From Candidatus Limnocylindrales bacterium (GTDB lineage Bacteria > Desulfobacterota > Binatia > UBA1149 > CAITLU01), in assembly GCA_035626395.1 (NCBI GenBank), contig DASPNR010000002.1:250501-314500 (forward strand): a stretch of 64,000 nucleotides of DNA. Reading direction: 5' to 3'. Below the pieces are notes generated by a model, which saw nothing but the letters and a program-made list of their open reading frames with translations, was not told the DNA's origin and did not search any database. Shown piece after piece: positions 8,312 through 16,855 of the stretch. The position numbers were made by a program, and so were the translations under genes. The first letter of the stretch is position 1. Every line of letters starts with the position of its first letter.

Positions 8312-9547
8312 TCACACCAGACGCAGCCGCGCACGGCCCATGGCGCTGGATTGCAGCAGCATCCACAGCGCCATCGCACTGGCCAGGGCGCCGGCGGCGA
8401 ACACCGCGCCGTAGCCCGAGGCCTCGGCCAGCACGCCCAGAGCGGCGGCGCCGCCCCACGCGCCGAGATTGAAGGCGCCGGCGAAGAGCGTCATCAGCCG
8501 CCCGCGCTCGCTCGGTAGCGAGTACTCGATTGCCAGCGCATTGAGCGACGGAAAGAACACTCCGTGCGCCAGGCCGAACACCGCGCCGATGCCGATTAGC
8601 GAGGTGGCGCCGAACAGCGCCACGTACGCGACGATGGCCACGTAGAGCGTCAGCGCCAGCAGTGCCACGCGCTTGCGCCCGAAGCGGTCGGGCAGCCAGC
8701 CGCAGAACAGGCGCACCGCCACCGCCGCCGAAGCGTACGCGACGAAGAAGCTGCTGACGTCGCGATAGCCCTCGGCCAGCGCCAGCGGCTGCAGGAACGT
8801 GAACATGGCCGCGAACGCCACTGCGATGAGGAACACCACGCTCATGTACAGGCGGCTCTGCGCGCGGCGCGCCACCTGCATCAGCGTCCCGCGACGACCT
8901 TCCTGCACCGGCGTTCGCCCGTCGGCGCAGCCGGCGAGCACCGCCGCCACCAGCGACGCGACCACGGCCAGCGCGAACACGCTCGGCCACCCCGCCGCCT
9001 CCGCCAGCGGCTCGTCGATGGCCGGAGCGATCGCATTCATGATCAGCATGCTGCTGCCGGCCAGCCCGACGGCTTCGCCGAGGCGCGAGGTCGGCGCCAT
9101 GTCGGCGATCAGCGTCGAGTACGACGCCATCTGCATCGTGAAGGCGATGCCCTGCACCACACGCAGCGCGTACAGGAGAAACCCGACTTCGGTGACGTAG
9201 GTGAAGCCGAGCGAGCTGAGGGCCAGCAGCAGCGCGGATCCGACGAACAGCGCGCGCCGCGAGACGTGATCGATGCAGCTTCCCACGGCCACCGTTGCGG
9301 CCACCGAAGCTGCGCCGAAAACGCCCGCGACCCAGCCGATCTCGGCAGGACCCGCACCCAGCTCGAGGGCCAGGTACTTGGGCAGCAGATGAAAGCTCGA
9401 GAATGCGAAACCGAAGGCGCTGCCGGCACTCAGCAGCAGTGCGAACGGGCGCGTCCAGAGCACGTCGGCAGTCGCGACGCGCACCGAGGCGCCGCTGGCC
9501 AAACCGCCGGCTGTTCCTGGTCCCTGCTCTAGGATCGTGTCTCGCAT
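8312..9547 (-). CDS. Major facilitator superfamily transporter
   Basis: This 411-residue integral membrane protein has about twelve hydrophobic segments and the common 6+6 arrangement. The loop between TM8 and TM9 contains GWLPDRFGRKRV, the MFS motif A of the second half. An equivalent loop in the first half (GSCIDHVSRRALF) is less conserved. The central cytoplasmic loop (CADGRTPVQEGRRGTLMQ) separates the halves. Charge pattern and length suit a drug/metabolite or organic-acid carrier of the inner membrane. The substrate cannot be read, although the catabolic neighbours suggest uptake or efflux of an intermediate. It is convergent with the SDR gene and stands alone on its strand, with 248 bases to the next gene upstream in which I see no feature. 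Confidence 0.88.
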   Translation of the reverse strand: MRDTILEQGPGTAGGLASGASVRVATADVLWTRPFALLLSAGSAFGFAFSSFHLLPKYLALELGAGPAEIGWVAGVFGAASVAATVAVGSCIDHVSRRALFVGSALLLALSSLGFTYVTEVGFLLYALRVVQGIAFTMQMASYSTLIADMAPTSRLGEAVGLAGSSMLIMNAIAPAIDEPLAEAAGWPSVFALAVVASLVAAVLAGCADGRTPVQEGRRGTLMQVARRAQSRLYMSVVFLIAVAFAAMFTFLQPLALAEGYRDVSSFFVAYASAAVAVRLFCGWLPDRFGRKRVALLALTLYVAIVAYVALFGATSLIGIGAVFGLAHGVFFPSLNALAIEYSLPSERGRLMTLFAGAFNLGAWGGAAALGVLAEASGYGAVFAAGALASAMALWMLLQSSAMGRARLRLV

Positions 9548-9795
9548 CGTCTCTCTCCAGCCTTCTCCGAAGAGGCCGAGGAGCGATGCGGTTTCCGCGA
9601 CACCCTTCGGCCTGGCTCCGGCGAAGGGTTGCGGTTGCTGCGTCTTACGACTTCAGGCGGACCACAACGCCTTCTCGCCATGCCAGTGCATGAGCGAAAT
9701 GAACGTCGGATTAGCCTGTTTGCGTACGCGCAGCATCGGGAGCTTCGAGTTGTAGTCGCCCATTGCTTCGCGGTCAAGCCTGGCGGACGAGAAAC

Positions 9796-10116
9796 TCACT
9801 CCTCGATGAGATCTTCGATCCAGGAATAGACTGCGACGGCCGAGGGAAGGCCGATGGTGCTTGCCGCAAGGGCAACGACATGGCGAATCGCCTCCGGTGT
9901 GCAGCCGGCTGCGCGCGCCTTGCGCACGCAGGAATGGACGGCGCCTTCGCGACCGGCGCCGACGGCCACGGCCAGCTTGAGCAGGCGCAGCGTCTGCTCG
10001 TCGTAGGGACCGGCCTCTTCGGCCTTTCGCATCATGTCCCATGCTTCGCCGAGCTTGGGAAAGTGTCGTACGAAGGAGCTGTAGGTTCTGGGCGGCTTGG
10101 CTGGCTGGTTGCTCAT
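9796..10116 (-). CDS. Carboxymuconolactone decarboxylase/AhpD-like small protein
   Basis: This 106-residue helical protein of the CMD/AhpD superfamily has the core helix pair around GREGAVHSCVRKARAAGCTPEAIRHVVALA. That stretch carries the family's Glu, His and Cys positions but not the CxxC pair of true AhpD peroxidase adaptors. Members are gamma-carboxymuconolactone decarboxylases or small thiol-dependent enzymes. The function here is open, but the single Cys makes alkylhydroperoxidase activity unlikely. The ATG overlaps the stop of the 2-hydroxyacid dehydrogenase (TGATG), and an AGGAG ribosome site lies about 10 bases upstream, so translation is coupled. Confidence 0.8.
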   Translation of the reverse strand: MSNQPAKPPRTYSSFVRHFPKLGEAWDMMRKAEEAGPYDEQTLRLLKLAVAVGAGREGAVHSCVRKARAAGCTPEAIRHVVALAASTIGLPSAVAVYSWIEDLIEE

Positions 10117-11135
10117 CACGAACCTCTCCTGTCGTTGCCGCGCGCGGGCCCGACAACGACGTTGCGCGGCGTCCCATCCAGGAACGCGCGCACGTTCTGC
10201 GCGGTCTCCCGCATTAGACGCTGCCGAGCCGCGAGAGTCGACCACGCCATATGCGGGGTGATCCAGCAGGCAGGCGCCGAGAGCAGCGGATGATCGGACG
10301 GTGGCGGCTCGGCCGACAGTACGTCGAGCGCTGCGGCGGCGGGTCGCCCGCTTGCAAGCGCGCGTGCGAGCGCGGCCTCGTCGATGAGGCCGCCGCGCGC
10401 GGTGTTGATGAGGATGCTTCCGCTGCGCATGCGCCGCAGAAGGCTCGCATCGACGAAGCGCTCGTTGTCGTCGGTCAGCGGGCAGTGCAGGCTGACGATG
10501 TCGGCCTGCTCGAAGATCTGCTCCACCGATGCCCACGCAAAGCCGCGGTAGCTGCCGGGGCGGCTGCGGCTGGGGCTGTGCGCGAGGATTCGCATGCCGA
10601 AGGCGCTGGCGATCTCTCCTACGCGGCAACCGATGCGGCCATGCCCGACGATGCCGAACGTCTTGCCGGCAAGCTCGGTCGTCGTGCGCAGCCAGAAGCT
10701 GAAGTCCGCGCTCCTGGACCAGGCGCCCTCGGCCACGGCCATGGCGTGCGCGCCCACCGCGTTCGTCACCTCCAGCAGCAACGCGAACACGTGCTGCGCC
10801 ACCGACTCGGTCGAATACTCGGGCACGTTGCAGACGACGATGCCGCGTGCGGCGGCCGCCTCCAGATCGACCACGTTGGTGCCGGTGGCCAGCACCGCGA
10901 TCATGCGCAGCTCCGGCAGCGCATTCAGCGCGTCGGCGGTGATGAGCGTCTTGTTGGTCAGGATGATCGCGGCGCCGCGTGCGCGCTCGACCACGGCCTC
11001 GGGCGAGGTGCGTTCGTGGACGACGAGCGTGCCGAGGGCGGCGACGTCGGTCCACGGATTGTCGCCCGGATCGAGGGTGGCGCCATCGAGGACGACGATT
11101 TTTCCCGCGCGCCCGTTGTGCTTTGCTTCGCTCAA
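10116..11135 (-). CDS. D-isomer-specific 2-hydroxyacid dehydrogenase (NAD-dependent)
   Basis: This protein of about 339 residues is related to glycerate/hydroxypyruvate dehydrogenases, judging by its N-terminus KIVVLDGATLDPGDNPW. The nucleotide-binding motif is GIVGHGRIGCRVG. The catalytic triad appears as Arg in NTARGGLID, Glu in LSAEPPP and His in ITPHMAW. It interconverts a 2-oxoacid and a D-2-hydroxyacid. I chose a TTG at 11135 because the conserved N-terminus begins 12 residues later and an alternative ATG at 11180 leaves only 12 bases to the divergent SMP-30 gene; neither has a strong ribosome site. It is coupled to the CMD gene downstream. With the lactonase-like neighbour it suggests a sugar-acid branch. 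Confidence 0.88.
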   Translation of the reverse strand: MSEAKHNGRAGKIVVLDGATLDPGDNPWTDVAALGTLVVHERTSPEAVVERARGAAIILTNKTLITADALNALPELRMIAVLATGTNVVDLEAAAARGIVVCNVPEYSTESVAQHVFALLLEVTNAVGAHAMAVAEGAWSRSADFSFWLRTTTELAGKTFGIVGHGRIGCRVGEIASAFGMRILAHSPSRSRPGSYRGFAWASVEQIFEQADIVSLHCPLTDDNERFVDASLLRRMRSGSILINTARGGLIDEAALARALASGRPAAAALDVLSAEPPPSDHPLLSAPACWITPHMAWSTLAARQRLMRETAQNVRAFLDGTPRNVVVGPARGNDRRGS

Positions 11136-11192
11136 CGGCGCCGTTGTGGTCCGTCGCCTTTTGCGACGCAACACGGCCATCAGGAGCCCATC

Positions 11193-12128
11193 ATGCCGCT
11201 CGAGCCCATCGTCCTGGACAGCGTCAAGAAGATCGGCCTCGGTCTGCAGCGCCCCGAAGACGTCGTCGTCTCCCGGGACGGACGCGTGTGGGCCTCGGAT
11301 CAGGCCAGCGCCTGCGCCGAGATCCTTGCCGACGGCAGCCTTCGGCGCCTCGGCAAGGCCGGCGGCGCGCCCAACGGCATCAACATGGACCTGGAAGGCA
11401 ACATCATCATCGCCAATTTCTTCGACGGGCCCCTTCAGAAGCTCGACGTAACGAGCGGCGACGTCACGACGGTCTGCAACGAGGTGGAGGGCGTGCGCCT
11501 GACGCACGCGAACTACCCGCTCGTCGACAGCCGCGGCAACATCTGGTGCACCAACTCGACGTACGCCGACCCGTGGGAGACGGCGCTCGATGGCCGCTCC
11601 GACGGCTTCCTGTTCCGCGTCGCTCCCGACGGCACGGGCACCATCCTCGCCGACGGCATCCAGTTCGCCAACGGAATCGCGCTGGATGCCGAGGAGCGCT
11701 TCCTCTGCGTGTGCCAGACCACCGGCTGCAACGTCCTGCGCTATCCCATCCATGGCGATGGCAGCCTTGGCCCGGCCGAGCTGTACGGCCCGGTGCTCGG
11801 CGAGCGTATTCCGGCCGGTGTCACGCCCGATCAGCTGCCGCCGCCCGAAGTGCTGCGCACGCTCGGCCTCACCGACGGCTGCGCCTTCGACGCCGAAGGC
11901 AATCTGTGGGTCACGCTGGTCACGGCCAACAAGATCGTCGCCATCACGCCGGCGCTCGAAGTCGTCACCATCCTCGAGGATCCCACCGGTGCGGTGATGA
12001 ACCATCCCACCAACGTCAGCTTCGGCGGCGCCGACATGAAGGACCTCTACATCGGCAGCATCGCGGTCGACTACGTCCTGAAGGCGCGCAGTCCGGTCGC
12101 GGGCATGCCGCTGGTGCACCAGCGCTGA
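11193..12128 (+). CDS. SMP-30/gluconolactonase-type beta-propeller hydrolase
   Basis: This 311-residue beta-propeller resembles SMP-30/gluconolaconase/LRE proteins. The repeated blades are visible as RPEDVVVSRDGRVWASD, GINMDLEGNIIIAN, YPLVDSRGNIWCTN, NGIALDAEERFLCV and GCAFDAEGNLWVTL. The conserved Asn/Asp metal-binding positions of the family (N-G-I-A-L-D) are present. It may hydrolyse a sugar lactone or another intramolecular ester. No signal peptide is visible, so it is probably cytoplasmic. It is divergent from the 2-hydroxyacid dehydrogenase with at most 57 bases between starts, so the two probably share a regulatory region. An AGGAG lies 7 bases before the ATG. Confidence 0.85.
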   Translation: MPLEPIVLDSVKKIGLGLQRPEDVVVSRDGRVWASDQASACAEILADGSLRRLGKAGGAPNGINMDLEGNIIIANFFDGPLQKLDVTSGDVTTVCNEVEGVRLTHANYPLVDSRGNIWCTNSTYADPWETALDGRSDGFLFRVAPDGTGTILADGIQFANGIALDAEERFLCVCQTTGCNVLRYPIHGDGSLGPAELYGPVLGERIPAGVTPDQLPPPEVLRTLGLTDGCAFDAEGNLWVTLVTANKIVAITPALEVVTILEDPTGAVMNHPTNVSFGGADMKDLYIGSIAVDYVLKARSPVAGMPLVHQR

Positions 12129-12142
12129 CCCGCAACGCCGCG

Positions 12143-12835
12143 CTATCGCGGGGACGGGATCGAAACGGCCTTCGGTCCGGTCAGATCCTCGAGCATCTCA
12201 CCGTACATGCCGCGCTTGAGCACGCGGCACGCATCGCGGCTCTTGCCGGCAAGCGGCCGAAGCCGCTCCACTGCCGCCGGCACGACACCCGCCTCCGGCT
12301 CGATCGCATCGACGATGCCCAGGCGCAGGCTCTCATCGGCCGAGAAGCGTGCGCCGGTCAGAACAGCGTCGCGGAAAACCCGCTCGCCGAGCTTCTCCTT
12401 GATGAGCGTGCGCATGCCCAGCACCAGCGGCATGCCAAGATCGATCTCGGGCAGGCAGAAGTAGCCGCGGTCGCTGCGCATGACGCGCCAGTCGTGCGCC
12501 AGCGCCAGCATCGCGCCGCCCGCGAAAGCATGCCCGTTCATCGCCGCGCAGGTCGCGACGGGGAACGCCACCAGACGGGCGAACAGCGCGAGCACCTGCC
12601 CGATGAACTTCATCGACGCCTCGTGCTCCTGCGTCGTCAACCAGTCCAGGTCGAGGCCGTTCGAGTAGAACTTCCCCTCCCCGGTCGTCACCAGCGCCGC
12701 CGCGCCCTTGCTGCTCTCGACTTCGTCCAGCGCCTGGTTCATCGCCCCGAGGAATGCCGGGTTGAACCGGTTCTCCCCGCACTTCATCTGCAGGATGAAA
12801 ACATCCCCATCACGCGTCAGCTCGACATCGGCCAT
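12143..12835 (-). CDS. Enoyl-CoA hydratase/isomerase (crotonase family)
   Basis: This 230-residue crotonase-fold protein is short for a hydratase and close in length to enoyl-CoA delta-isomerases. The oxyanion-hole region appears as FYSNGLDLDWL and as NGHAFAGGAMLALAHDWRVM. The usual hydratase glutamates are not both obvious: the C-terminal catalytic region reads YFCLPEIDLGMPL, with a Glu in the position typical of ECI-type isomerases. The likely role is moving a double bond of unsaturated acyl-CoA during beta-oxidation. It is convergent with the SMP-30 gene, only 14 bases from its stop. Upstream is a 204-base space that contains a long palindrome. Confidence 0.85.
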   Translation of the reverse strand: MADVELTRDGDVFILQMKCGENRFNPAFLGAMNQALDEVESSKGAAALVTTGEGKFYSNGLDLDWLTTQEHEASMKFIGQVLALFARLVAFPVATCAAMNGHAFAGGAMLALAHDWRVMRSDRGYFCLPEIDLGMPLVLGMRTLIKEKLGERVFRDAVLTGARFSADESLRLGIVDAIEPEAGVVPAAVERLRPLAGKSRDACRVLKRGMYGEMLEDLTGPKAVSIPSPR

Positions 12836-12930
12836 GAAAAACCCCGCGGTTAAGATGCAACTCCAAAAGCGACGTCAGGCCATCGCAACGCCACAACGCG
12901 GGCGACGAGAGTGCCCGAGATGCGAGGCAG

Positions 12931-12988
12931 CGGCCCGGGCCGCGAGCGGAAGCGTACTTCCTGTACGCTGAGCACGCAGGCCGGGCCG
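12931..12988. repeat. Long imperfect palindrome, repeat family copy A
   Basis: Arms of about 26 bases surround the 5-base loop TTCCT. The outer arms are CGGCCCGG and CCGGGCCG, and the inner arms are AGCGTAC and GTACGCT. The centre has the form CGTAC-TTCCT-GTACG, shared with the copy near 56320. It sits between the enoyl-CoA isomerase and the SCP-x thiolase, both on the minus strand. It could act as a REP-like or RNA-stability element. Confidence 0.6.
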
Positions 12989-13039
12989 CAACGAAGCAGA
13001 TCGGATGCTATCGTCGGCCGCGCATCCAGCGGCGCAGTC

Positions 13040-14227
13040 TCAGTCGCGACGGTACATCGTAACGACAGCCGCCCCGCCCAAGCCGAGATTATGCTGCAGT
13101 GCGACCTTGGCACCCGGCACCTGCCGCTTCTCCGCCTGTCCCCGCAGCTGCCAGTTCAGCTCCGCGCACTGCGCAAGCCCGGTGGCGCCCAGCGGATGTC
13201 CCTTCGAGATGAGGCCACCGGACGGATTGACGACCCACTTGCCGCCGTAGGTGACGGCGCCCGAATCGATCAGCTCTCCGCCCTTGCCCGGCTCGCACAG
13301 GCCGAGGCCCTCGTACGTGATGAGCTCGTTGCACGAGAAGCAGTCGTGCAGCTCGATCACCTGCACGTTCTCCGGGCCCATGCCCGACTGCTCGTAGACC
13401 TTCTCGGCGGCCTTGCGGGTCATGTCGGCGCCGACCAGCTTGATGCACGACTTCTCCTCGAACGTGGAGGGGAAGTCCGTGGTCATCGCCATGCCGGCGA
13501 TCTCGACGGCGTTCTTCTGGAGGCCGTGCTTCTTGACGAAGTCCTCGCTCGCAAGGATCGCCGCACCGGCGCCGTCGCTGGTCGGGCAGCACTGCAGCTT
13601 GGTCAGCGGGCCGTAGACGGTCGGAGCGTTCAGGATGTCGTCGAGCGAATACTCGTCCTGGAACTGCGAGTACGGGTTGTTGACCGAGTGCTTGTGGTTC
13701 TTGTGCCCGATCTTGGCGAACTGCTCCCTGGTCGTGCCGTACTTCTCCATGTGCTCGATGCCGGCGTTGCCGAAGAACTGCGGTGCGCCGGGCGCATTGG
13801 CAAAGCCGCGCAGCGCGACCATCTCCGAGAAATGCTTGTCCATGGGGTTGGTGCGGTCCTGGAACTTCATTCCAAGGCTGCCCTTCTCCATCTTCTCGAA
13901 GCCGAGCGCCATGGCGCACTCGGCCAGCCCGCCCTCGATGAACTGCTTGGCCATGAACAGCGCCGTCGAGCCCGTGGAGCAGTTGTTGTTGACGTTGTAG
14001 ATGGGCACGCCGGTGATGCCGATCTCGTAGACGGCGCGCTGGCCGGCGGTGGAGTCTCCATAGCAGTAGCCCACGGCCACCTGCTCGACCTTGTCGAAGG
14101 AGAGTCCGGCGTCGGTCAGGGCCTTGGTCCCTGCCTCCCTGGCCATGTCGGGGTAGTCCCAGGCCTTGCTGCCCGGCTTCTCGAACTTGGTCATGCCGAC
14201 CCCGACGACGAACACTTTCCTGCCCAT
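13040..14227 (-). CDS. SCP-x-type thiolase (lipid-transfer/acetyl-CoA acetyltransferase-like)
   Basis: This is a 395-residue thiolase of the sterol-carrier-protein-x group. The nucleophilic cysteine is C83 in NNNCSTGST. The second catalytic region reads [16 protein letters not shown] with [11 protein letters not shown] (His), and [11 protein letters not shown] forms the C-terminus. It cleaves a 3-oxoacyl-CoA to acetyl- or propionyl-CoA plus a shortened acyl-CoA, as expected in side-chain degradation. The ATG at 14227 is preceded by AGGAG; an ATG 45 bases further upstream would add an unconserved Arg-rich extension. Unlike the two thiolase-like genes at 27-29 kb, it keeps the active-site Cys and His, so it is expected to be a genuine thiolase. 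Confidence 0.88.
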   Translation of the reverse strand: MGRKVFVVGVGMTKFEKPGSKAWDYPDMAREAGTKALTDAGLSFDKVEQVAVGYCYGDSTAGQRAVYEIGITGVPIYNVNNNCSTGSTALFMAKQFIEGGLAECAMALGFEKMEKGSLGMKFQDRTNPMDKHFSEMVALRGFANAPGAPQFFGNAGIEHMEKYGTTREQFAKIGHKNHKHSVNNPYSQFQDEYSLDDILNAPTVYGPLTKLQCCPTSDGAGAAILASEDFVKKHGLQKNAVEIAGMAMTTDFPSTFEEKSCIKLVGADMTRKAAEKVYEQSGMGPENVQVIELHDCFSCNELITYEGLGLCEPGKGGELIDSGAVTYGGKWVVNPSGGLISKGHPLGATGLAQCAELNWQLRGQAEKRQVPGAKVALQHNLGLGGAAVVTMYRRD

Positions 14228-14386
14228 TTCGCTGCTCCTGTGGTTGGTTGGTGCCCGGCCCCGTCCTGCCAAGGGGCCGGTGCACGATCTTGCAGTTAAC
14301 CGAGGCGCAGCGGAGAAGCGAGCGCCGCGGCGTGCCGGGGCGGTCTACGCCAGAAACCCGTCGACTGTGCCCGCGAGGCCGAGGCG

Positions 14387-15202
14387 TCAGACCGGGCCTG
14401 GGTTCAGGAACTCCAGGATCAACGCGTTGACCTGCTCGGCCGCCTGGATGTGCGCGCAGTGGCCGGCGCCGGGCAGCACCGCAATCTGCGCGCCCGGAAT
14501 GCGGTCGGCCAGGATGCGCGCGTTGCCCGGCGGCACCAGCACGTCGTGCTCGCCGGTGACCACCAGGGTCGGGTGCGCGATCTGCGCGAGGCGTTCCCAC
14601 GTGTCATGCCCCATGACCGCCGCCATCTGTGCCGCCAGCGTCGGTGCGCCAGCAGGCGTGAAGCCCGTGTCCGCGAGCAGTCCCTTGATCTCGTCGAAAT
14701 TGGTTTCGAGATAGTCGCCGGGGAACAGCGTGGGCCCGATCTTGCGGATGACCTCGGCAGGATCCTCGGGCTGCTCGAGCATGAGCGTGCCGAGAAGGTC
14801 GCCGATGATCTCGCCGTCCGGCTGCTCGGTGTGCGCGCCGCCGCAGTTGGTCTCCAGAAGAATGAGCTTGTCGACGCGCTCCGGGTGCATCAGGACGAGC
14901 TCCTGCGCGATCATGCCGCCGTAGGACAGGCCCACGACGTGTGCGCGCTCGATGTCGAGATGATCGAGCACGGCCACGGCATCGGACGCGAGCAGCCCCA
15001 TGGACACGGTGCGGTCGTCGCACTCGGACTTGCCGATGCCGCGGTGATCGGTCGTGATCACCTGGAAGCTGCGCGACAGCACCGGCACCTGCGGGAACCA
15101 CCATCGCATCGGTGCGCCGAAACCCATCAGCATCAGGACGGGCGGCCCCTGACCATGTGTCTCATAGTAGATGCGACCGCCTTCGATCGGTGCGTACGGC
15201 AT
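14387..15202 (-). CDS. Alpha/beta hydrolase
   Basis: This 271-residue alpha/beta-hydrolase-fold enzyme has the oxyanion region LMLMGFGAPMRWW, the strand DHRGIGKS and the nucleophile elbow GLSYGG (Ser). The acid is probably in VVTGEHDVLVPP and the base His is in GAGHCAHIQ. It resembles the 3-oxoadipate enol-lactonase or haloalkane-dehalogenase-like group, or a C-C bond hydrolase such as those cleaving meta-cleavage products of steroid rings; the substrate is not determinable. The ATG at 15202 has a GGAG ribosome site. It is divergent from the MaoC pair, 111 bases away, and probably shares its regulation. Confidence 0.88.
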   Translation of the reverse strand: MPYAPIEGGRIYYETHGQGPPVLMLMGFGAPMRWWFPQVPVLSRSFQVITTDHRGIGKSECDDRTVSMGLLASDAVAVLDHLDIERAHVVGLSYGGMIAQELVLMHPERVDKLILLETNCGGAHTEQPDGEIIGDLLGTLMLEQPEDPAEVIRKIGPTLFPGDYLETNFDEIKGLLADTGFTPAGAPTLAAQMAAVMGHDTWERLAQIAHPTLVVTGEHDVLVPPGNARILADRIPGAQIAVLPGAGHCAHIQAAEQVNALILEFLNPGPV

Positions 15203-15313
15203 GTCTGTCTCCTGCCCTTCTCGTGCAATGCGCGTTGCTCTGCCCGCAACTCGCTGGTTCAATGCGCCTCTCGCGGCGACCCGACGCCGCGCGTTCTACC
15301 AGAGGAGCACGTC

Positions 15314-15808
15314 ATGGCCGAGCAGTTCGAGCTGACCGACGAGATGAAGGCCCAGATCGGCAAGCAGTCGCCGCCCTGGGACTACGAGGTGACCACGACC
15401 AGCGTGCGCATGTTCGCTCGCGGCGTCGGCTACACCGATCCCGTCTACTATGACGTGGAGGCGGCCCGGAAGGCGGGCTACCGCAGCCTGCCGGCGCCGC
15501 CGACCTACCTCGGCACCGCCGTCTTCATCCCCGGCCGCTGCAGCGACACGTTCAGCGGGCCTTCCGAAGGGCTGCCCAGCGTCCATCACGGCCTCAAGGG
15601 CCTGCTCGACGGCGGCACCGAGACCGAGTACGTCGACGACATCTGCGCCGGCGACACGCTGACGGCCGTGCAGAAGCTGGCCGATCTCAAGGTCGCCAGC
15701 AGCGGCGCGCTCGGCAGGATGCTGCTGGTCACGTTCGAGACCACCTACACCAACAAGGCCACCGGCAAGGTCGTCGCCAGGCAGCGCGGCCAGGCCATCT
15801 ACTACTGA
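15314..15808 (+). CDS. MaoC-like hydratase partner subunit (hot-dog fold, no catalytic His)
   Basis: This 164-residue protein is a MaoC_dehydrat_N/FAS1-DH-like hot-dog domain. The region that in active R-hydratases reads D-x-N-P-x-H here reads YTDPVYYDVEAARKAGYRS, so the catalytic His is absent. A conserved APPTYLGTAVF helix start follows. This is the pattern of the structural subunit in heterodimeric hydratases such as ChsH1/ChsH2 or the mycobacterial HadA/HadB pairs. It lies 14 bases upstream of the gene for a MaoC protein that does carry the catalytic pair, on the same strand. A GAGG ribosome site is visible at the ATG. It probably hydrates an enoyl-CoA with a bulky, perhaps steroid, acyl part; the substrate is an inference. 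Confidence 0.8.
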   Translation: MAEQFELTDEMKAQIGKQSPPWDYEVTTTSVRMFARGVGYTDPVYYDVEAARKAGYRSLPAPPTYLGTAVFIPGRCSDTFSGPSEGLPSVHHGLKGLLDGGTETEYVDDICAGDTLTAVQKLADLKVASSGALGRMLLVTFETTYTNKATGKVVARQRGQAIYY

Positions 15809-15822
15809 GCAGGGAGGCGAGC

Positions 15823-16236
15823 ATGCCGCGATTCGAAGAGATCGAGGAAGGCCAGGCGCTGCCCGAGCTGCGCAAGACCCCGACCCTGCAGACGCTGGTG
15901 AAGTACTCGGCCGGCAGCGGCGATTTCAATCCGCTGCACCACGACTACGATTTCCCGCAGTCCAAGCAGATCGGCTCCATCATCGTCCACGGGCGCTTCA
16001 AGTACGCGTCGCTCGGACAGCTCGTTTCGGACTGGCTGGGCCACGCCGGACGCATCGAGAGGATCTCGTGCCAGTACCGCGGCATGGACCTCCCGAACGC
16101 GACGTTCGTCTGCAAGGGCGTCATCAAGAAGAAGTCGGACGAAAACGGAAAGAGAACGGTGGAGATCGACGTTTGGACCGAGAACGCCGAAGGAAAGAAG
16201 ACGACGCCCGGCTCGGTCACCGTCGCGTTTCGATGA
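15823..16236 (+). CDS. MaoC-type (R)-enoyl-CoA hydratase subunit
   Basis: This 137-residue single hot-dog domain carries the active-site motif of MaoC hydratases: YSAGSGDFNPLHHD, with the catalytic Asp and His, followed by IIVHGRFKYASLGQLVSDWLG. It is preceded by AGGGAGG and lies 14 bases after the inactive partner subunit, so the two probably form a heterodimer hydrating an enoyl-CoA. The last 20 bases overlap the end of the convergent gamma-carbonic-anhydrase gene. Length and motif set match ChsH1-like subunits of sterol side-chain degradation, which suits the other sterol-type genes here. Confidence 0.85.
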   Translation: MPRFEEIEEGQALPELRKTPTLQTLVKYSAGSGDFNPLHHDYDFPQSKQIGSIIVHGRFKYASLGQLVSDWLGHAGRIERISCQYRGMDLPNATFVCKGVIKKKSDENGKRTVEIDVWTENAEGKKTTPGSVTVAFR

Positions 16237-16792
16237 GGAGGTCTTCGTCACGCTGGATCTCGGCCCACTTTTGCACCTTCCAGCGCTCGAACTCCTCGCC
16301 TTCCCACGCACGATGATCGCCCCGCCGGTAGGCCTGCGCATTGCGATGGTAGAGCCAGGCGTTGAGGCGATTCTCGCGTGCGGAGTCGCGCTGCTTGATG
16401 GCCTTGGCCGGAATGCCGGCGATGATCGAGCCGGGCTCGAAGGTCGAGCCTTCCTTGACCACCGCGCCGCCGGCCACGATCGAGCCCGCGCCGATCACCG
16501 CACCGTCCATCACAACCGCCCCTACGCCGATCAGGCAGGCATCGCCGATCGTCGCACCGTGCACGGTGGCGTGATGGGTGATCGAGCAGAAGTCGCCGAT
16601 GATCGTCGGCACGTCGTAGCCGACGTGGATCATCACGAAATCCTGCAGGTTGGTCATGCGGCCGATGCGGACGTGGCAGCACTCGCATCGGATCACCGAG
16701 TTGAACCATAGCGAGGAGCCTTCGCCGATGGTGACTTTGCCATGGACGGCGGCCGTCGGCGCCAGGAAGACGCTGTCGTGAATCGATTGCAC
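16217..16792 (-). CDS. Gamma-carbonic-anhydrase-like hexapeptide-repeat protein
   Basis: This 191-residue left-handed beta-helix protein contains repeated hexapeptide units (IGEGSSLWFNSVIR, IGRMTNLQDF, IGDACLIGVGAVV, IGAGSIVAGGAVV). The zinc-ligand histidines of gamma-carbonic anhydrases are visible: H56 in VMIHVG and H73 and H78 in THHATVHG, together with the conserved Arg/Gln positions of the family. The C-terminal roughly 60 residues are a helix rich in Arg and Trp. No ATG fits the conserved beginning; the GTG at 16792 gives the expected N-terminus. Members of this group are carbonic anhydrases or acetyltransferase relatives, and most are uncharacterised. It is convergent with the MaoC gene and divergent from the lnt gene. 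Confidence 0.8.
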   Translation of the reverse strand: MQSIHDSVFLAPTAAVHGKVTIGEGSSLWFNSVIRCECCHVRIGRMTNLQDFVMIHVGYDVPTIIGDFCSITHHATVHGATIGDACLIGVGAVVMDGAVIGAGSIVAGGAVVKEGSTFEPGSIIAGIPAKAIKQRDSARENRLNAWLYHRNAQAYRRGDHRAWEGEEFERWKVQKWAEIQRDEDLLIETRR

Positions 16793-16855
16793 GAGGCCAC
16801 AGATGCCGGCTGCGGCGATTCGGAGCAAGAACGCGCCGTCGCGGCGGAAGCCGAG

